A stretch of 64,000 nucleotides of DNA from Pseudomonadaceae bacterium SI-3 (GCA_004010935.1 CP026511.1:3100001-3164000); one strand, 5' to 3'; shown: positions 26,521 through 37,024, counted from the stretch's first letter. The notes: generated by a model not told the origin, from the sequence alone. Made by a program: numbers and translations.

Positions 26521-27399
26521 CTACAGCAGGCGAATCCCCACCCACTGCCGAGCAAACTGATAAGCGCAACGGCCATTGCGATTGCCGCGAGCTGTGGCCC
26601 AGCGAATGGCGTCCTTTTCCAGCTCGTCGTCCCAGCTCCAGCTCAGCCCCGCCCGTGTCGCCAGCGAGCCGATCCAATGCCGCACCACGTTGAGGTAATG
26701 CGCCTGGCTGAACGGGTAGAACGACAGCCAAAGTCCAAAGCGATCCGACAGCGCGATCTTGTCCTCTACCGCCTCGTTTGGATGCAGCTCTCCATCCACC
26801 ATCCGCCAGTTTTCGTTGTCGCTCTGACGCTCAGGCACAAGGTGCCGGCGATTCGAAGTGGCATACAGCAAGACATTCTCGGGGGCCTGCTCCAGCGAGC
26901 CGTCCAACACGCTTTTCAAGACCCGATAGTCGCCCTCGCCGGCCTCGAACGAAAGATCATCACAGAACACCACGAAATGTTGTGCCTGCCCGGCAAGCTG
27001 ATCGACCAGTTTCGGCAGATCAGCCAGATGGTCGCGTTCGATTTCTATAAGGCGCAGGCCCGCCGGTGCATATTCAGCCAACAATGCTCGGATCAAAGAA
27101 GATTTTCCGGTACCGCGCGCACCCCAGAGCAGGACATGATTCGCCGGCAGCCCTGAAACGAACTGACGGGTATTGCGCGACAACAGCTCGCACTGCCGGT
27201 CAATGCCGATCAAGTCGTTTAGCTTCATGTCGAGCGACACATTTAGCGCCTGCAGGTAGCCGCCCTGCCCTTCACGATGCCAACGCGCGGCCAAGCTCGT
27301 ATCCCAATCCAGCGGCGCACGCTGCGCAGGAAGCAAGGGTTCCAGGCGCGACATCAGCGCATCAGCACGCTGTAAAAAAGCTTTGAGCTCGGCATCCAT
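26521..27399 (-). CDS. DUF815 AAA+ ATPase
   Basis: 292 residues. Walker A GARGTGKSS at about residue 93, Walker B FVVFCDDLSFE, sensor LLYATSNRRH, and the FPFSQAHYLNVVRHWI C-terminal region of the DUF815 family of small AAA+ proteins. Cytoplasmic; cellular role unknown. Single gene, divergent from nothing obvious, followed by the GST gene in convergent orientation. Confidence 0.85.
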   Translation of the reverse strand: MDAELKAFLQRADALMSRLEPLLPAQRAPLDWDTSLAARWHREGQGGYLQALNVSLDMKLNDLIGIDRQCELLSRNTRQFVSGLPANHVLLWGARGTGKSSLIRALLAEYAPAGLRLIEIERDHLADLPKLVDQLAGQAQHFVVFCDDLSFEAGEGDYRVLKSVLDGSLEQAPENVLLYATSNRRHLVPERQSDNENWRMVDGELHPNEAVEDKIALSDRFGLWLSFYPFSQAHYLNVVRHWIGSLATRAGLSWSWDDELEKDAIRWATARGNRNGRCAYQFARQWVGIRLL

Positions 27400-27464
27400 T
27401 CAACGTCTCCAAAACGATCACGGCTGCAACGTACAAAAGCGCTGTGGCGGCCGGGAAATATAGG

Positions 27465-27947
27465 TTACAGGCAAGCTTCGATATGCGCTGTCAGCGCGTC
27501 CGGCGAGGTTCGAGACGAAAAGCGCCTCACCGAACGCCCATCGTCGGTGACCAGAAACTTAGTGAAATTCCACTTGATCGCCTTGCTGCCCAGCAAACCG
27601 GGCGCGCGCTTTTTCAACTCCAGGAACAAAGGGTGAGCATCACTTCCGTTGACCCGGATCTTGGCGAACATCGGAAAGCTGACGCCGAAGTTACGCTCGC
27701 AGAACGCAGCGATCTGCGCCTCGTCCCCCGGCTCCTGATGGCCGAACTGATCACAGGGAAACCCGATCACCACCAGCCCCTGCTCGCGATAGCGCTTCCA
27801 GAGCGCTTCCAGCCCCTTGTATTGGGACGTGAAGCCACATTGACTGGCCGTATTAACCACCAGCAGAGCCTTGGCGCCAAAATCAGACAAGGTCTTCTGT
27901 TGGCCATCGATCGTGACGCAGGGAATATCCAAGAGCGCATCGTTCAT
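27465..27947 (-). CDS. glutathione peroxidase (Cys type)
   Basis: 160 residues. Reduces H2O2/organic peroxides using thiols. NTASQCGFT carries the peroxidatic Cys37 (Cys rather than Sec), FPCDQFGHQEPG holds the Gln region, and KWNFTKFLV holds the catalytic Trp/Asn. Start at MNDALLDIP, preceded by GGAGCACCCC; an ATG four codons earlier is possible. Just downstream of msrB on the same strand, an oxidative-stress pair. Confidence 0.95.
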   Translation of the reverse strand: MNDALLDIPCVTIDGQQKTLSDFGAKALLVVNTASQCGFTSQYKGLEALWKRYREQGLVVIGFPCDQFGHQEPGDEAQIAAFCERNFGVSFPMFAKIRVNGSDAHPLFLELKKRAPGLLGSKAIKWNFTKFLVTDDGRSVRRFSSRTSPDALTAHIEACL

Positions 27948-27979
27948 GGGGTGCTCCATTGAAGCGTTGCGAAGCGCCT

Positions 27980-28378
27980 TTACGCGTCGCGCGGCTTGTG
28001 ATTGAGAGACGCTGAATTGATGCAGTAGCGCAGCCCGGTCGGTGCCGGGCCATCCGGGAATACATGCCCCAAATGGGCATCACAGCGAGCGCACTTGACC
28101 TCAATGCGATGCATGCCGTGGCTGAAGTCGTCAATGCTGGCAATGGCTGTATCGCTAACCGGCTGAAAGTAGCTCGGCCAGCCACAGCCTGAATCGAACT
28201 TGGCGTCAGAATCGAACAGCGGTGCATCACAGCAGGCGCAGTGGTAGATGCCGGGCGCCTTGGTGTCGTTGTACTTGCCGGTGAACGGTCGCTCGGTCGC
28301 ACCCAGACGGCAGACCTGGAATTGCTCGTCGGAAAGTTCTTCACGCCAGGTTTCGAGCGGTTTCTCAAGCTTATCCAT
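27980..28378 (-). CDS. msrB: peptide-methionine (R)-S-oxide reductase
   Basis: 132 residues, the usual MsrB length. Zinc site from CxxC pairs around Cys47/Cys50 and Cys96/Cys99, GCGWPS with Cys65 as possible resolving thiol, and catalytic Cys119 in RYCINSAS. Repairs R-methionine sulfoxide in proteins. Lies 32 bp upstream of the glutathione peroxidase gene and is divergent from alaA. Confidence 0.97.
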   Translation of the reverse strand: MDKLEKPLETWREELSDEQFQVCRLGATERPFTGKYNDTKAPGIYHCACCDAPLFDSDAKFDSGCGWPSYFQPVSDTAIASIDDFSHGMHRIEVKCARCDAHLGHVFPDGPAPTGLRYCINSASLNHKPRDA

Positions 28379-28569
28379 CGGTACACCTCATGAGCTTAAA
28401 AAGGCACCTCTGTACCTTTTCCGGGGATCAGGCCGCACGTATGATGCGGTGCTCTTAAGACGCCTAGTCTGGCAGCGGGGTTTCACACTGCCAAGGCGCC
28501 CGGGTTCACGCCGTACGCAGCCAGCCCTTCAGAACGGCAGGCGCGTCATCACTTCGGGACACAAGGATC

Positions 28570-29781
28570 ATGCAGGTCAGCAAATCGAACAAGCTCGCCA
28601 ATGTCTGTTATGACATCCGTGGGCCAGTGCTCAAGCACGCCAAACGCCTGGAAGAGGAAGGCCATCGCATCCTCAAGCTGAACATCGGCAATCCGGCGCC
28701 ATTCGGTTTCGAAGCCCCTGAGGAAATCCTTCAGGACGTGATCCGCAATCTGCCCACCGCGCAGGGCTACAGCGATTCCAAAGGCCTATTCAGCGCACGC
28801 AAGGCGATCATGCAGTACTACCAGCAGAAGCAGGTAGAAGGCATCACCATCGAAGACATCTATCTCGGTAACGGCGTGTCCGAGCTTATCGTGATGTCCA
28901 TGCAGGCCTTGCTCAACAACGGCGATGAAGTGCTGATCCCGGCCCCCGATTACCCGCTGTGGACGGCCGCCGTCAGCTTGGCGGGCGGCAAACCGGTGCA
29001 TTACCTTTGCGACGAGCAGGCTAACTGGTGGCCGGACCTGGCCGATATCAAAGCCAAAATCACGCCCAACACCAAAGCGCTGGTGCTGATCAACCCGAAC
29101 AACCCGACCGGTGCGGTATACCCACGCGAAATTTTGGCAGGCATGGTCGAGCTGGCCCGTCAGCACAAGCTGGTGCTTTTCTCCGACGAGATCTACGACA
29201 AGATTTTGTATGACGAGGCAGTGCACATCTGCACCGCATCGCTTGCGCCTGACGTACTGTGTCTAACCTTCAACGGGCTATCGAAGTCCTACCGCGTTGC
29301 TGGCTTCCGCTCCGGCTGGGTAGCGATCTCCGGTCCCAAGCACAAAGCGCAGAGCTACATCGAAGGCATCGACATCCTGGCCAACATGCGCCTATGTGCC
29401 AACGTGCCGTCTCAGCACGCCATCCAGACCGCCTTGGGCGGCTACCAGAGCATCAACGATCTGGTGTTACCACCAGGCCGCCTGCTTGAGCAGCGTAACC
29501 GGACCTGGGAACTACTCAACGACATTCCCGGCGTCAGCTGCGTCAAGCCGATGGGTGCGCTTTATGCGTTCCCACGGATCGATCCGAAAATCTGCCCAAT
29601 CCACAACGACGAGAAATTCGTCCTCGACCTGCTGTTATCAGAGAAGCTACTGATTGTTCAGGGTACGGCCTTCAATTGGCCGTGGCCGGATCACTTCCGC
29701 GTGGTCACCCTGCCCCGCGTGGACGACCTTGAGCAGGCTATTGGCCGAATCGGGAACTTCCTCAAGACCTACAGCCAGTAG
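28570..29781 (+). CDS. alaA: AlaA-type pyridoxal-phosphate aminotransferase
   Basis: 403 residues, class I/II aminotransferase fold. Substrate loop LNIGNPAPFGFEAP, PLP region APDYPLWTAAV, LINPNNPTGAVY, SDEIYDKILYD, and the PLP lysine in FNGLSKSYRVAGFRSGW. Strong resemblance to E. coli AlaA (YfbQ), which makes alanine from pyruvate and glutamate. Start ATG at 28570; divergent from msrB. Followed 6 bp later by a small hypothetical gene. Confidence 0.93.
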   Translation: MQVSKSNKLANVCYDIRGPVLKHAKRLEEEGHRILKLNIGNPAPFGFEAPEEILQDVIRNLPTAQGYSDSKGLFSARKAIMQYYQQKQVEGITIEDIYLGNGVSELIVMSMQALLNNGDEVLIPAPDYPLWTAAVSLAGGKPVHYLCDEQANWWPDLADIKAKITPNTKALVLINPNNPTGAVYPREILAGMVELARQHKLVLFSDEIYDKILYDEAVHICTASLAPDVLCLTFNGLSKSYRVAGFRSGWVAISGPKHKAQSYIEGIDILANMRLCANVPSQHAIQTALGGYQSINDLVLPPGRLLEQRNRTWELLNDIPGVSCVKPMGALYAFPRIDPKICPIHNDEKFVLDLLLSEKLLIVQGTAFNWPWPDHFRVVTLPRVDDLEQAIGRIGNFLKTYSQ

Positions 29782-29787
29782 TGTTGG

Positions 29788-30231
29788 ATGGATCTGCAAA
29801 TCGATGACTTCTACCGGGACGCCGCGGCCGGCCTGCTGACGCTCTATCAGGCCTTTCCGCGGAAAGTCGCGCTGTACGTCGAGGACATCATCGGCCATGA
29901 AGAACCCGATGAGTTCGGCTTGCCCAGCAAGCGCCACCAAGGCTGCCTCGGCGCGCTGATATGGCTCGCCGAGGAGGGCTATCTGCGCTTCGAGAGCACC
30001 ATTCATTTTCAGGCGCTCGACCAGGCTGTTCTCACCGAGAAGGCATTCCTGCGACTGACTGCCACCATCCGCGATGCCTTTGCCGGTCTCGACTCACTGC
30101 CGCCGAGTGTCCGTCGGGTCCAGTCCAGCCTGGCGCATCAGCTACGCGAAGCGTTGCGTGAAGCGGACAGCGAGCGGCTGGCACAACTGACGCGCCAGCT
30201 GTTCGACAGCTCACTGCCTGAGCGCAGCTAA
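29788..30231 (+). CDS. conserved hypothetical protein after alaA
   Basis: 147 residues, soluble and helical, starting MDLQIDDFYRDAAAGLLTLYQAFP. No catalytic motif or signal peptide. It begins 6 bp after alaA and is probably co-transcribed and coupled. The segment LPSKRHQGCLGALIWLAEEGYLRFE reads like a winged-helix DNA-binding or protein-interaction domain, but that is only an impression. To my memory this pair is also adjacent in P. aeruginosa. Confidence 0.7.
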   Translation: MDLQIDDFYRDAAAGLLTLYQAFPRKVALYVEDIIGHEEPDEFGLPSKRHQGCLGALIWLAEEGYLRFESTIHFQALDQAVLTEKAFLRLTATIRDAFAGLDSLPPSVRRVQSSLAHQLREALREADSERLAQLTRQLFDSSLPERS

Positions 30232-30273
30232 GCCCAGCCGGGCGGCAGGCGACATAGCTTGAAATAGTCGCTC

Positions 30274-30301
30274 GGTTGAATCGAGCCGGGCCGCCCCTTA
30301 T
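30274..30301 (+). promoter_or_regulatory. heat-shock sigma-32-like promoter of htpX
   Basis: GGTTGAA (30274-30280), 13-bp spacer, CCCCTTAT (30294-30301), closely matching the sigma-32 consensus CTTGAAA-N13/14-CCCCATnT. It lies 45 bp before the htpX ATG. HtpX is a known heat-shock protease in enterobacteria. Confidence 0.65.
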
Positions 30302-30345
30302 ATAGCCTATCGTTCTTTACTGTTCCTCTTGGAGTCTGCCGCAAC

Positions 30346-31218
30346 ATGATGCGCATTTTCTTGTTTCTGGCCACCAACCTGGCTGTGCTGGTCGTCGCTA
30401 GCATCACCCTCAAGTTGCTTGGGGTAGATCGCTACACGGGTCAGAACTACGGCAGCCTGCTGGCTTTCTGCGCCGTCTTTGGTTTCGCTGGTGCACTGAT
30501 TTCGCTGTTCATCTCCAAATGGATGGCGAAAATGAGTACCCGTACAGAGATCATCACCCAGCCGCGCACGCGTCACGAACAGTGGTTGTTACAAACCGTC
30601 GAGCAGCTGGCCCGTGATGCCGGCATCAAGATGCCAGAAGTGGGTATCTTCCCTGCTTATGAAGCCAACGCCTTCGCCACCGGCTGGAACAAGAACGATG
30701 CGCTTGTCGCAGTCAGCCAAGGGTTGCTCGAGCGCTTTTCCCCGGACGAAGTCAGGGCCGTACTGGCCCACGAGATTGGCCACGTTTCCAACGGCGACAT
30801 GGTCACGCTTGCATTGATCCAGGGCGTGGTAAACACCTTCGTCATGTTTTTTGCACGCATCTTCGGCAGCTTCGTCGATAAGGCGATCCTGAAGAACGAA
30901 GATGGCCATGGCATCGGCTATTTCGTTGCGACGATCTTCGCCGAACTTGTGCTGGGGATCCTCGCCAGCATCATTGTCATGTGGTTCTCACGCAAGCGTG
31001 AGTTCCGCGCTGACGAAGCGGGGGCTCAGCTTGCCGGGACCAGCGCGATGATCGGCGCCCTGCAGCGTCTGCGCGCAGAACAGGGCGTGCCAGTCGACAT
31101 GCCGGACAGCCTCAAGGCCTTCAGCATCAACGGTGCCCTGCGCAACGGCCTGGCCGGCCTGCTGATGACTCACCCAACGCTGGAAGATCGTATCGAAGCC
31201 TTGCGCCAGCGCGGCTAA
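30346..31218 (+). CDS. htpX: inner-membrane zinc protease HtpX
   Basis: 290 residues. M48 metalloprotease that degrades misfolded inner-membrane proteins. Two N-terminal membrane helices, zinc motif HEIGH (His142, Glu143, His146), a third ligand Glu in FRADEAGA, and two further helices between. Preceded by a sigma-32-like promoter and followed by a strong terminator, so probably its own unit. Confidence 0.97.
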   Translation: MMRIFLFLATNLAVLVVASITLKLLGVDRYTGQNYGSLLAFCAVFGFAGALISLFISKWMAKMSTRTEIITQPRTRHEQWLLQTVEQLARDAGIKMPEVGIFPAYEANAFATGWNKNDALVAVSQGLLERFSPDEVRAVLAHEIGHVSNGDMVTLALIQGVVNTFVMFFARIFGSFVDKAILKNEDGHGIGYFVATIFAELVLGILASIIVMWFSRKREFRADEAGAQLAGTSAMIGALQRLRAEQGVPVDMPDSLKAFSINGALRNGLAGLLMTHPTLEDRIEALRQRG

Positions 31219-31234
31219 GCGAGCGAACCGAAAC

Positions 31235-31266
31235 AAGGGCGGCATACACAAGCCGCCCTTTTTTTT
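31235..31266 (+). terminator. rho-independent terminator after htpX
   Basis: AAGGGCGGC stem with GCCGCCCTT (31235-31243 with 31252-31260), 8-nt loop, then T-run to 31266. Ends 48 bp past the htpX stop. Confidence 0.92.
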
Positions 31267-31339
31267 CGTCTGCGATTTGCACGTAGTGGCTGTATGCCTG
31301 TCGAAGCAAGCGCCGTCTTCAGAAAAGGAACATCTCAAC

Positions 31340-31984
31340 ATGCGCCGCTTCGTTCTACTCGTCATCGCCCTGCTCACCCTGGCCGGCTGCCAGAGCGCCT
31401 ATTACTCGGCAATGGAGAAGGTCGGATTGCATAAGCGCGACATTCTGGTTGACCGCGTCGAGGATGCGCGCGACTCACAGCAGGAAGCCAAGGAGCAGTT
31501 CAAGGATGCCTTGGAGCGTTATCGCAGTGTGGTTCAGGTTAAGGGCGGTGAGCTTGAAGAGCGCTACGAGGCGCTGAACAATGAGTTCGAAGCCAGCGAA
31601 AACAGCGCTCGCGAAGTGCGGGAAAGGATCGAAGCCGTCGAGGATGTCGCCGAGGCGCTTTTCGAGGAATGGAAACAGGAACTCGGCGAGTACAGCAACG
31701 CAAGCTTGAAAGCGGCCAGTCAACGAAATCTGGAACGCACCCAGAAAGATTATCGTGTGCTGCTGCAACGCATGAAGGCAGCGGAAAAGCGTATCGATCC
31801 GGTGCTAGACGTATTGCGCGACCAGGTACTGTTTCTCAAGCACAACCTCAACGCACGCGCGATCGGCGCCTTGCAGGGCGAATACCGCACGCTGGAAGGG
31901 AATGTCGATCAGCTCCTCGCTGAAATGCAACGGGCCATAGACGAAGCCGACGTGTTTATCCGTCAACTCCAGCGCAACCAATAA
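31340..31984 (+). CDS. DUF2959 lipoprotein
   Basis: 214 residues. Lipoprotein signal with LTLAGC lipobox (Cys17), then almost entirely charged coiled-coil helix (DRVEDARDSQQEAKEQF, long Glu/Arg heptads), matching the DUF2959 family. Exposed to the periplasm. Function unknown. Start MRRFVLLV taken because it begins the signal peptide; an upstream in-frame codon at 31277 lies in the htpX terminator tail. Confidence 0.85.
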   Translation: MRRFVLLVIALLTLAGCQSAYYSAMEKVGLHKRDILVDRVEDARDSQQEAKEQFKDALERYRSVVQVKGGELEERYEALNNEFEASENSAREVRERIEAVEDVAEALFEEWKQELGEYSNASLKAASQRNLERTQKDYRVLLQRMKAAEKRIDPVLDVLRDQVLFLKHNLNARAIGALQGEYRTLEGNVDQLLAEMQRAIDEADVFIRQLQRNQ

Positions 31985-32094
31985 CCGAGATAACCGGCTA
32001 ACGCTGGTGGCGAAATGGTCGGGCGAAAACCACAACGGGCACACCGCGGCGCGCCCGTCATCTCAACAGCTATCAGCACGACAGTCGATGCGCG

Positions 32095-32757
32095 CTAGGA
32101 GAGTTCACCGAGTCGGTAGCAGCTTTCTTCTAGGCGAGTGAGGCCACGCTGAAGAAATCTCCAATTGCTTTCGTTCAACACGTTGGCGCGCTCCAGCAGA
32201 TCGACTTTCCAGTGCGCGCTCAAAGACATTCGAACTTCAGCATCACTCACAGCGAATGGCGGGCCGGACATCTGCTCCTGCTGGTAATCCAATGTGATCA
32301 GCAGCCCCTGACAGTTTGGCGCAAGGATGCTGACTAGATGGTTGACGTAACGCTGACGCATGTCGGCGGGCAATGCGATCAGCGCAGCGCGGTCGTATAG
32401 CGCCTGGCAGTCGGCCACATCAGCCGGTGTCATGGCGAAGAAATCGCCACAGCGGATTTCCACCATACCTGCCCGGTAAACCTTGAACTCACCCTGGATG
32501 CTGACGTTCGGGACTAGCCCGTGCTCGGAGAAAAAATCCTCGGCTGCGCGCTCGCTCAGCTCTACGCCCAACACCGCAAAACCCTGATCGGCGAGCCAGG
32601 CCATGTCGAGACTTTTCCCACACAACGGCACCAGGACACGAGTCCCTTGCGCTAACTTCAAGCTGGGCCAATGGCGGCGCAGGTAGGGGTTGACCTCGTT
32701 TAGATGGAAGCCGATTTCGTTACGTGCCCAGCGACGCTGCCAGAACGCTTCGTCCAT
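32095..32757 (-). CDS. tpm: thiopurine S-methyltransferase
   Basis: 220 residues. SAM-dependent methyltransferase with the TPMT layout: [15 protein letters not shown]-terminal cap, [17 protein letters not shown] (SAM motif I), GVELSE, then CGDFFAM and [10 protein letters not shown]. In bacteria it methylates thiopurines, tellurite and selenium compounds. Start MDEAFWQ is the family start; the open frame upstream overlaps fleR by 80 bp and is rejected. Confidence 0.95.
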   Translation of the reverse strand: MDEAFWQRRWARNEIGFHLNEVNPYLRRHWPSLKLAQGTRVLVPLCGKSLDMAWLADQGFAVLGVELSERAAEDFFSEHGLVPNVSIQGEFKVYRAGMVEIRCGDFFAMTPADVADCQALYDRAALIALPADMRQRYVNHLVSILAPNCQGLLITLDYQQEQMSGPPFAVSDAEVRMSLSAHWKVDLLERANVLNESNWRFLQRGLTRLEESCYRLGELS

Positions 32758-32824
32758 GTAGAGACCCTCTTGAGCGATGTTGGTCGGGGAGCTTATCAGA
32801 GCCACCTTCGTCCGGAACCCCGCT

Positions 32825-34231
32825 TCAACCGGAGCGCAGCGCCGACTCCGGGTCCATACCGGCATCGCGCATCTGAGCCAGTTTGTAACGAAGCGTCCGT
32901 GCACTGATACCTAGACGGTCAGCCGTCTCCTTACGGCGCCCGCGCTCGGCACGCAGGGTCTCGAGAATGAGTTCGAACTCACGACGGCGCAGGTCTTCAC
33001 CCAACGCGCCAGCGACCTCGGCCGGCACTGAAACGGTCGCCGGGGCAGATTGCGTCGACACGATTGCGCTAGCGGCAGTACGCGCCAGCGAGGCGAAGCC
33101 GGCAGCAGCTGTCAGATAGAGGTCATCCGGCCGAATAAATCCGCCCTGCTGCAGGATAAGGGCTCGCTGAATCGCGTTGTCGAGCTCACGCACGTTGCCG
33201 GGCCAGGAATATCCGAGCAGGCACTGACGCGCCTCAGCTGTCAGTCTCGCGCCTGGCTGACGCATCTTTGCCGCATGATTGGCCAGCAACCGCTCGGCCA
33301 GCGGCACGATATCCGCCGGCCGATCGCGCAATGCCGGCCAGGCGAGCGGAAAGACCGAGAGACGGTAGAACAGGTCTTCACGGAAGCGCCCGCTGCGAAC
33401 CTCCTCAGCCAGATCACGGTTGGTCGTGGCGACGATACGGATGTCGAGCGGTATCGGCTTGCGTCCACCCACACGCTCGACCTCACGCTCCTGCAATACA
33501 CGCAGCAACTTGGCTTGTAATGCCAGCGGCATTTCGGAGATCTCGTCAAGCAGTAGCGTACCGTGATCAGCCAACTCGAACTTGCCTGGCTGCGTCGCGA
33601 TGGCACCAGTGAAGGCGCCCTTCTCATGACCGAAGAGCGTCGCCTCCAGCATGTTTTCTGGAATCGCAGCGCAGTTGATGGCCACGAACGGCTTGTCGGC
33701 TCGCGATGACTGCTGATGAATAAAACGAGCTAGCACTTCTTTGCCAGTGCCCGACTCTCCTGAAACCAGCACCGTCGAATCGCTTTGTGCCACCCGTGCC
33801 GCCAGCGCCAGCAGTTGCCGACTCGCAGGTTCAACCGCCACAGGCCCCTGCATTTCGGTCGCACCAAGCTGGCCAAAGGCATGCCGGCCGACCAGGTCGA
33901 GCAACACCTTGGGTTCGAACGGTTTGACCAGGTAATCCACAGCCCCTAGGCGCATGGCCTCGACGGCGCGCTCGACGGCACCATAGGCAGTCATCAACAA
34001 GACAGGCGTTTGCGGATACCGTTCGCGCACAATTGCCTGCAAGGCATGGCCGTCTATGCCAGGCATGTTTACATCACTGACCAGCAGGCCGAAACTCTCC
34101 TGATCAAGCGCATGCAACGCGGCCTCAGCGCAATCCACCGCGCGGTAGGCATAGCCGCCCAGTTCGAGGGTATCGCCCAGCGCTTCGCGCAAAGCACGAT
34201 CATCTTCGACCAGTAGAACTTTAACGCCCAT
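32825..34231 (-). CDS. fleR: sigma-54 response regulator FleR
   Basis: 468 residues. Receiver domain with phospho-acceptor Asp53 ([11 protein letters not shown]), AAA+ domain with Walker A GESGTGKE and the sigma-54-contacting GAFTGA loop, and a C-terminal Fis-type helix-turn-helix ([19 protein letters not shown]). Activates middle flagellar genes together with FleS. Four bp after fleS. Unlike the usual Pseudomonas order, fliE does not follow; tpm does. Confidence 0.96.
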   Translation of the reverse strand: MGVKVLLVEDDRALREALGDTLELGGYAYRAVDCAEAALHALDQESFGLLVSDVNMPGIDGHALQAIVRERYPQTPVLLMTAYGAVERAVEAMRLGAVDYLVKPFEPKVLLDLVGRHAFGQLGATEMQGPVAVEPASRQLLALAARVAQSDSTVLVSGESGTGKEVLARFIHQQSSRADKPFVAINCAAIPENMLEATLFGHEKGAFTGAIATQPGKFELADHGTLLLDEISEMPLALQAKLLRVLQEREVERVGGRKPIPLDIRIVATTNRDLAEEVRSGRFREDLFYRLSVFPLAWPALRDRPADIVPLAERLLANHAAKMRQPGARLTAEARQCLLGYSWPGNVRELDNAIQRALILQQGGFIRPDDLYLTAAAGFASLARTAASAIVSTQSAPATVSVPAEVAGALGEDLRRREFELILETLRAERGRRKETADRLGISARTLRYKLAQMRDAGMDPESALRSG

Positions 34232-34235
34232 AGGG

Positions 34236-35444
34236 CTACTCCGAATGTGCAAGCGAGGCCAGCGGAAGCAGCGGTAGCTGCAACGTGGCGCAGGTTCCTC
34301 TGCCCGGGCGAGAACGCAGTTCAAGCGCGCCCGAATGCGCTCGCGCTACCGAGCTGACGACGGCCAGGCCGAGGCCGGTCCCGGTTGCCCGTGTGGTGAA
34401 AAAGGGCTCGCCAAGTCGGGCCAAGGTCGCTGCATCGATGCCTACACCGTTGTCGCTGATGCTGATACGCAGCATTGAACCTCGTGCAAAGAGATGAACC
34501 TTCAGTTTTGTATCGCCAGTCGCCGCCTGGAGCGCATTTTCGATCAGGTTGAGCAGTGCACCGACCAAGGTGTCGCGATTGCACAACAGTGCACCGGTCC
34601 GGGCGTCGCATTGCCAGCGAACGGCGACGCCCTCTAACTTCATCTCGGTCGCCGCACGCAGCGCTCCCAGCAACTCAGCGGGTGTTAGCCGGTCCTCCAG
34701 CGGCAGATCACCCCGCGCGAAAACCAGCATGTCACGAACCTGGTGTTCCAACTCGTTCAGCCGGTCCTTCAAACGACCAGCAAACCGCTGCTGATGCTCG
34801 ACCGACAATCCGCCCTGTTCCAGATGGCTTGCATACAGCAGTGCTGTCGATAGCGGGGTGCGGATCTGATGAGCCAGCGACGCCACCATACGGCCCAGCG
34901 CAGACAAACGCTCATGACGCGCCAGTTGCTCTTGCAGCCGCCGTGTCTCCGTCAGATCGGTCAGCAGCACCAGCTGCCCAGGCTCAACGTTCAAGGAACG
35001 GGTAGCGATAGAAACGCGACGCCCATCCCTCAATGAGATTTCGTGACCGTCATCCCTACGAGGCGAGAAACTCCGCGCGATCACCTCGCGCCAGAGCGCC
35101 CCTTCGAGCGGTGCGCCAAGCAGCTCGAGCGCAACCGGATTCGCTTCGCGAACCATACCCTGGCCGTCGATGACAATCACACCGCCAGGCAACAGGTCCA
35201 GCAGGCTTCGCAAGCGGCTCGCCAGGCGCTCCTTCTCGTCGAATTCCTGCAGGCGCTGCGCAGCGCTCTCCGCAAGCTGATCCTTCAACTCGGCTACCCG
35301 TGCCTGCAGCATGAACTGGGACTCGCCCAACCGGCCGGACATGTGATGGAACAGTGCGAGCGATTGTTCAAGCTCGTCGCTTGAGCCGGCCTTGGCCGGG
35401 AATTGGACGGGATCAGGAGAGCAGGTCGCTGAAGTCACTGGCAC
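34236..35444 (-). CDS. fleS: flagellar sensor kinase FleS
   Basis: 402 residues, cytoplasmic, no membrane helix. Coiled coil (20-75), PAS domain (75-170, LPGGVIVIDGQGMVREANP), HisKA box SLAHQIRTPLS with His192, and HATPase N/G boxes (NLIENALQAA, DNGVGIDAA, GTGLGLAVV). Phosphorylates FleR. A sigma-54 promoter lies about 40 bp upstream, consistent with FleQ/RpoN control. Confidence 0.96.
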   Translation of the reverse strand: MPVTSATCSPDPVQFPAKAGSSDELEQSLALFHHMSGRLGESQFMLQARVAELKDQLAESAAQRLQEFDEKERLASRLRSLLDLLPGGVIVIDGQGMVREANPVALELLGAPLEGALWREVIARSFSPRRDDGHEISLRDGRRVSIATRSLNVEPGQLVLLTDLTETRRLQEQLARHERLSALGRMVASLAHQIRTPLSTALLYASHLEQGGLSVEHQQRFAGRLKDRLNELEHQVRDMLVFARGDLPLEDRLTPAELLGALRAATEMKLEGVAVRWQCDARTGALLCNRDTLVGALLNLIENALQAATGDTKLKVHLFARGSMLRISISDNGVGIDAATLARLGEPFFTTRATGTGLGLAVVSSVARAHSGALELRSRPGRGTCATLQLPLLPLASLAHSE

Positions 35445-35481
35445 ACGTTTCCGTCAAAAGATGGTCGGTAACGTGAAGGTC

Positions 35482-35497
35482 AGCAAGGATCATGCCC
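35482..35497 (-). promoter_or_regulatory. sigma-54 promoter of fleSR
   Basis: Minus strand GGGCATGATCCTTGCT matches TGGCACG-N4-TTGCW with intact GG(-24) and GC(-12) at the correct spacing. Transcription would start near 35471, about 27 nt before the fleS ATG. Confidence 0.8.
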
Positions 35498-35518
35498 GAG
35501 ATGACAGATCAAGGAAGG

Positions 35519-35546
35519 GCCACGCCGCAAGCAAGAGCGGCGTGGC
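35519..35546 (-). terminator. hairpin between fleQ and fleSR
   Basis: Perfect 10-bp inverted repeat GCCACGCCGC/GCGGCGTGGC with an 8-nt loop, 9 bp past the fleQ stop. Short C/T-rich tail rather than a T-run. Probably the fleQ terminator. Confidence 0.6.
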
Positions 35547-35554
35547 AAAGGAAA

Positions 35555-37024
35555 TTACTCGTCGAGATCGTCTTCGCGACGGTTCATTCCGTATTTACGC
35601 ATCTTTTCTACCAGCGTGGTTCGCCGTACCCGCAGACGCTCTGCAGCACGCGCCACAACGCCGCCTGCATCTTCCAGCGCCTGCTGGATAAGCCCTTGCT
35701 CTAGGTTGCCCAGGTAATCCTTCAAATCAAGGCCTTCTACGGGAAGCATGGCATGCGCATCCGCCGGAATGATCGGGGCGTTTATTGCTGCACGCTCTTC
35801 CATCTCGTCATGCAGGCTGGTCGCGTACTGCTCATCGTCGTCATCGACGTGGCGGAATTTCTTTGGCAGCTCCATCACACCAATCACGCCGTACGGGTGC
35901 ATGATGGCCATGCGCTCGACGAGGTTAGCCAGCTCCCGTACGTTACCGGGCCAATCGTGGCGACAGAGGGACATGATCGCCGCCGAATTGAAACGGATGG
36001 AGCCCCGCTTCTCGTGTTCCATGCGCGAGATGAGCTCGTTCATCAGCAGCGGAATATCCTCGATGCGCTCGCGCAAAGGGGCCATTTCGATGGGAAACAC
36101 GTTAAGCCGGTAATAGAGATCCTCGCGGAAGCTGCCATCCACGATCATTTTTTCCAGGTCTTTGTGCGTTGCAGCGATGATGCGTACGTCGGCGTTTTGC
36201 GTACGGTTGCTGCCCACGCGCTCGAAGGTGCGCTCCTGCAGGACGCGCAGCAGCTTGACCTGCATAGGCAGCGGCATGTCGCCGATCTCATCGAGGAACA
36301 GCGTCCCGCCTTCGGCCAGCTCGAAACGACCGGCTCGCGAGGTGATCGCGCCGGTAAACGCCCCCTTTTCATGACCGAACAGCTCGCTCTCAAGCAACTC
36401 CGCCGGAATCGCTCCGCAATTGACAGGAACGAAAGGCCCATTACGACGCTTGGAATGATAGTGCAGGTTGCGTGCAACAACCTCTTTGCCGGTTCCCGAC
36501 TCACCGAGAATCAGTACGCTCGCTTCAGTGTCTGCAACCTGCTGCATCATCTGACGTACATGCTGAACTGCACGACTGGTGCCTACCAGGCTACGAAACA
36601 GATTTGGCTCGCGCTGCCGACCACGCGCCTTCGCCTTATCGTTCATGTCCCGGTAGATCTGGGCCCGGTGAAGCGAATCGAGCAGTTTGTTGTAGCTCGG
36701 CGGCATCTCGAGGCTAGTTAGCACGCGCTGGCGTATCTCATCCGGCCATTCGGCCGGTGCTGGCTCTCCAATCAACAGCAGGGGCAGGTTTTCGTCCCAC
36801 TTGCTGATCTGCTTGAGCAACTCCACGGCGCCGCCCTTCGCTGCAACATCACCAAGCATCACGCCGAGTATGCTGCGGCTTGATTCCAGTGAATCGACCG
36901 CAGCCTGCCAATCGCTGCTGGCGCATGACAAATGATCTTCGCTGAGAAAGTTCAGAATGACCGTCAGATCCCGGCGACGATCCTGATCGTCGTCTATCAA
37001 CAAAATTTTGGTTTCACGCCACAT
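35555..37024 (-). CDS. fleQ: master flagellar regulator FleQ
   Basis: 489 residues. N-terminal degenerate receiver (FleQ domain, residues 5-120), AAA+ core with GESGTGKE and GAFTGA loop, and C-terminal HTH ([24 protein letters not shown]). Activates flagellar genes with sigma-54, is held in check by FleN (encoded at 57786-58622), and in Pseudomonas also responds to c-di-GMP. Start MWRETKIL. Monocistronic judging from the hairpin after it and the sigma-54 promoter of fleSR. Confidence 0.97.
   Translation of the reverse strand: MWRETKILLIDDDQDRRRDLTVILNFLSEDHLSCASSDWQAAVDSLESSRSILGVMLGDVAAKGGAVELLKQISKWDENLPLLLIGEPAPAEWPDEIRQRVLTSLEMPPSYNKLLDSLHRAQIYRDMNDKAKARGRQREPNLFRSLVGTSRAVQHVRQMMQQVADTEASVLILGESGTGKEVVARNLHYHSKRRNGPFVPVNCGAIPAELLESELFGHEKGAFTGAITSRAGRFELAEGGTLFLDEIGDMPLPMQVKLLRVLQERTFERVGSNRTQNADVRIIAATHKDLEKMIVDGSFREDLYYRLNVFPIEMAPLRERIEDIPLLMNELISRMEHEKRGSIRFNSAAIMSLCRHDWPGNVRELANLVERMAIMHPYGVIGVMELPKKFRHVDDDDEQYATSLHDEMEERAAINAPIIPADAHAMLPVEGLDLKDYLGNLEQGLIQQALEDAGGVVARAAERLRVRRTTLVEKMRKYGMNRREDDLDE

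Noticed and set aside
32758..32904. N-terminal extension of thiopurine methyltransferase
   Set aside because: Overlaps the end of fleR and lacks similarity; [10 protein letters not shown] is the family start.
35519..35534. Alternative sigma-54 site overlapping the hairpin (TGGCCC...TTGAT)
   Set aside because: The -24/-12 spacing is one base short and the GC is missing; the site at 35482-35497 fits fully.
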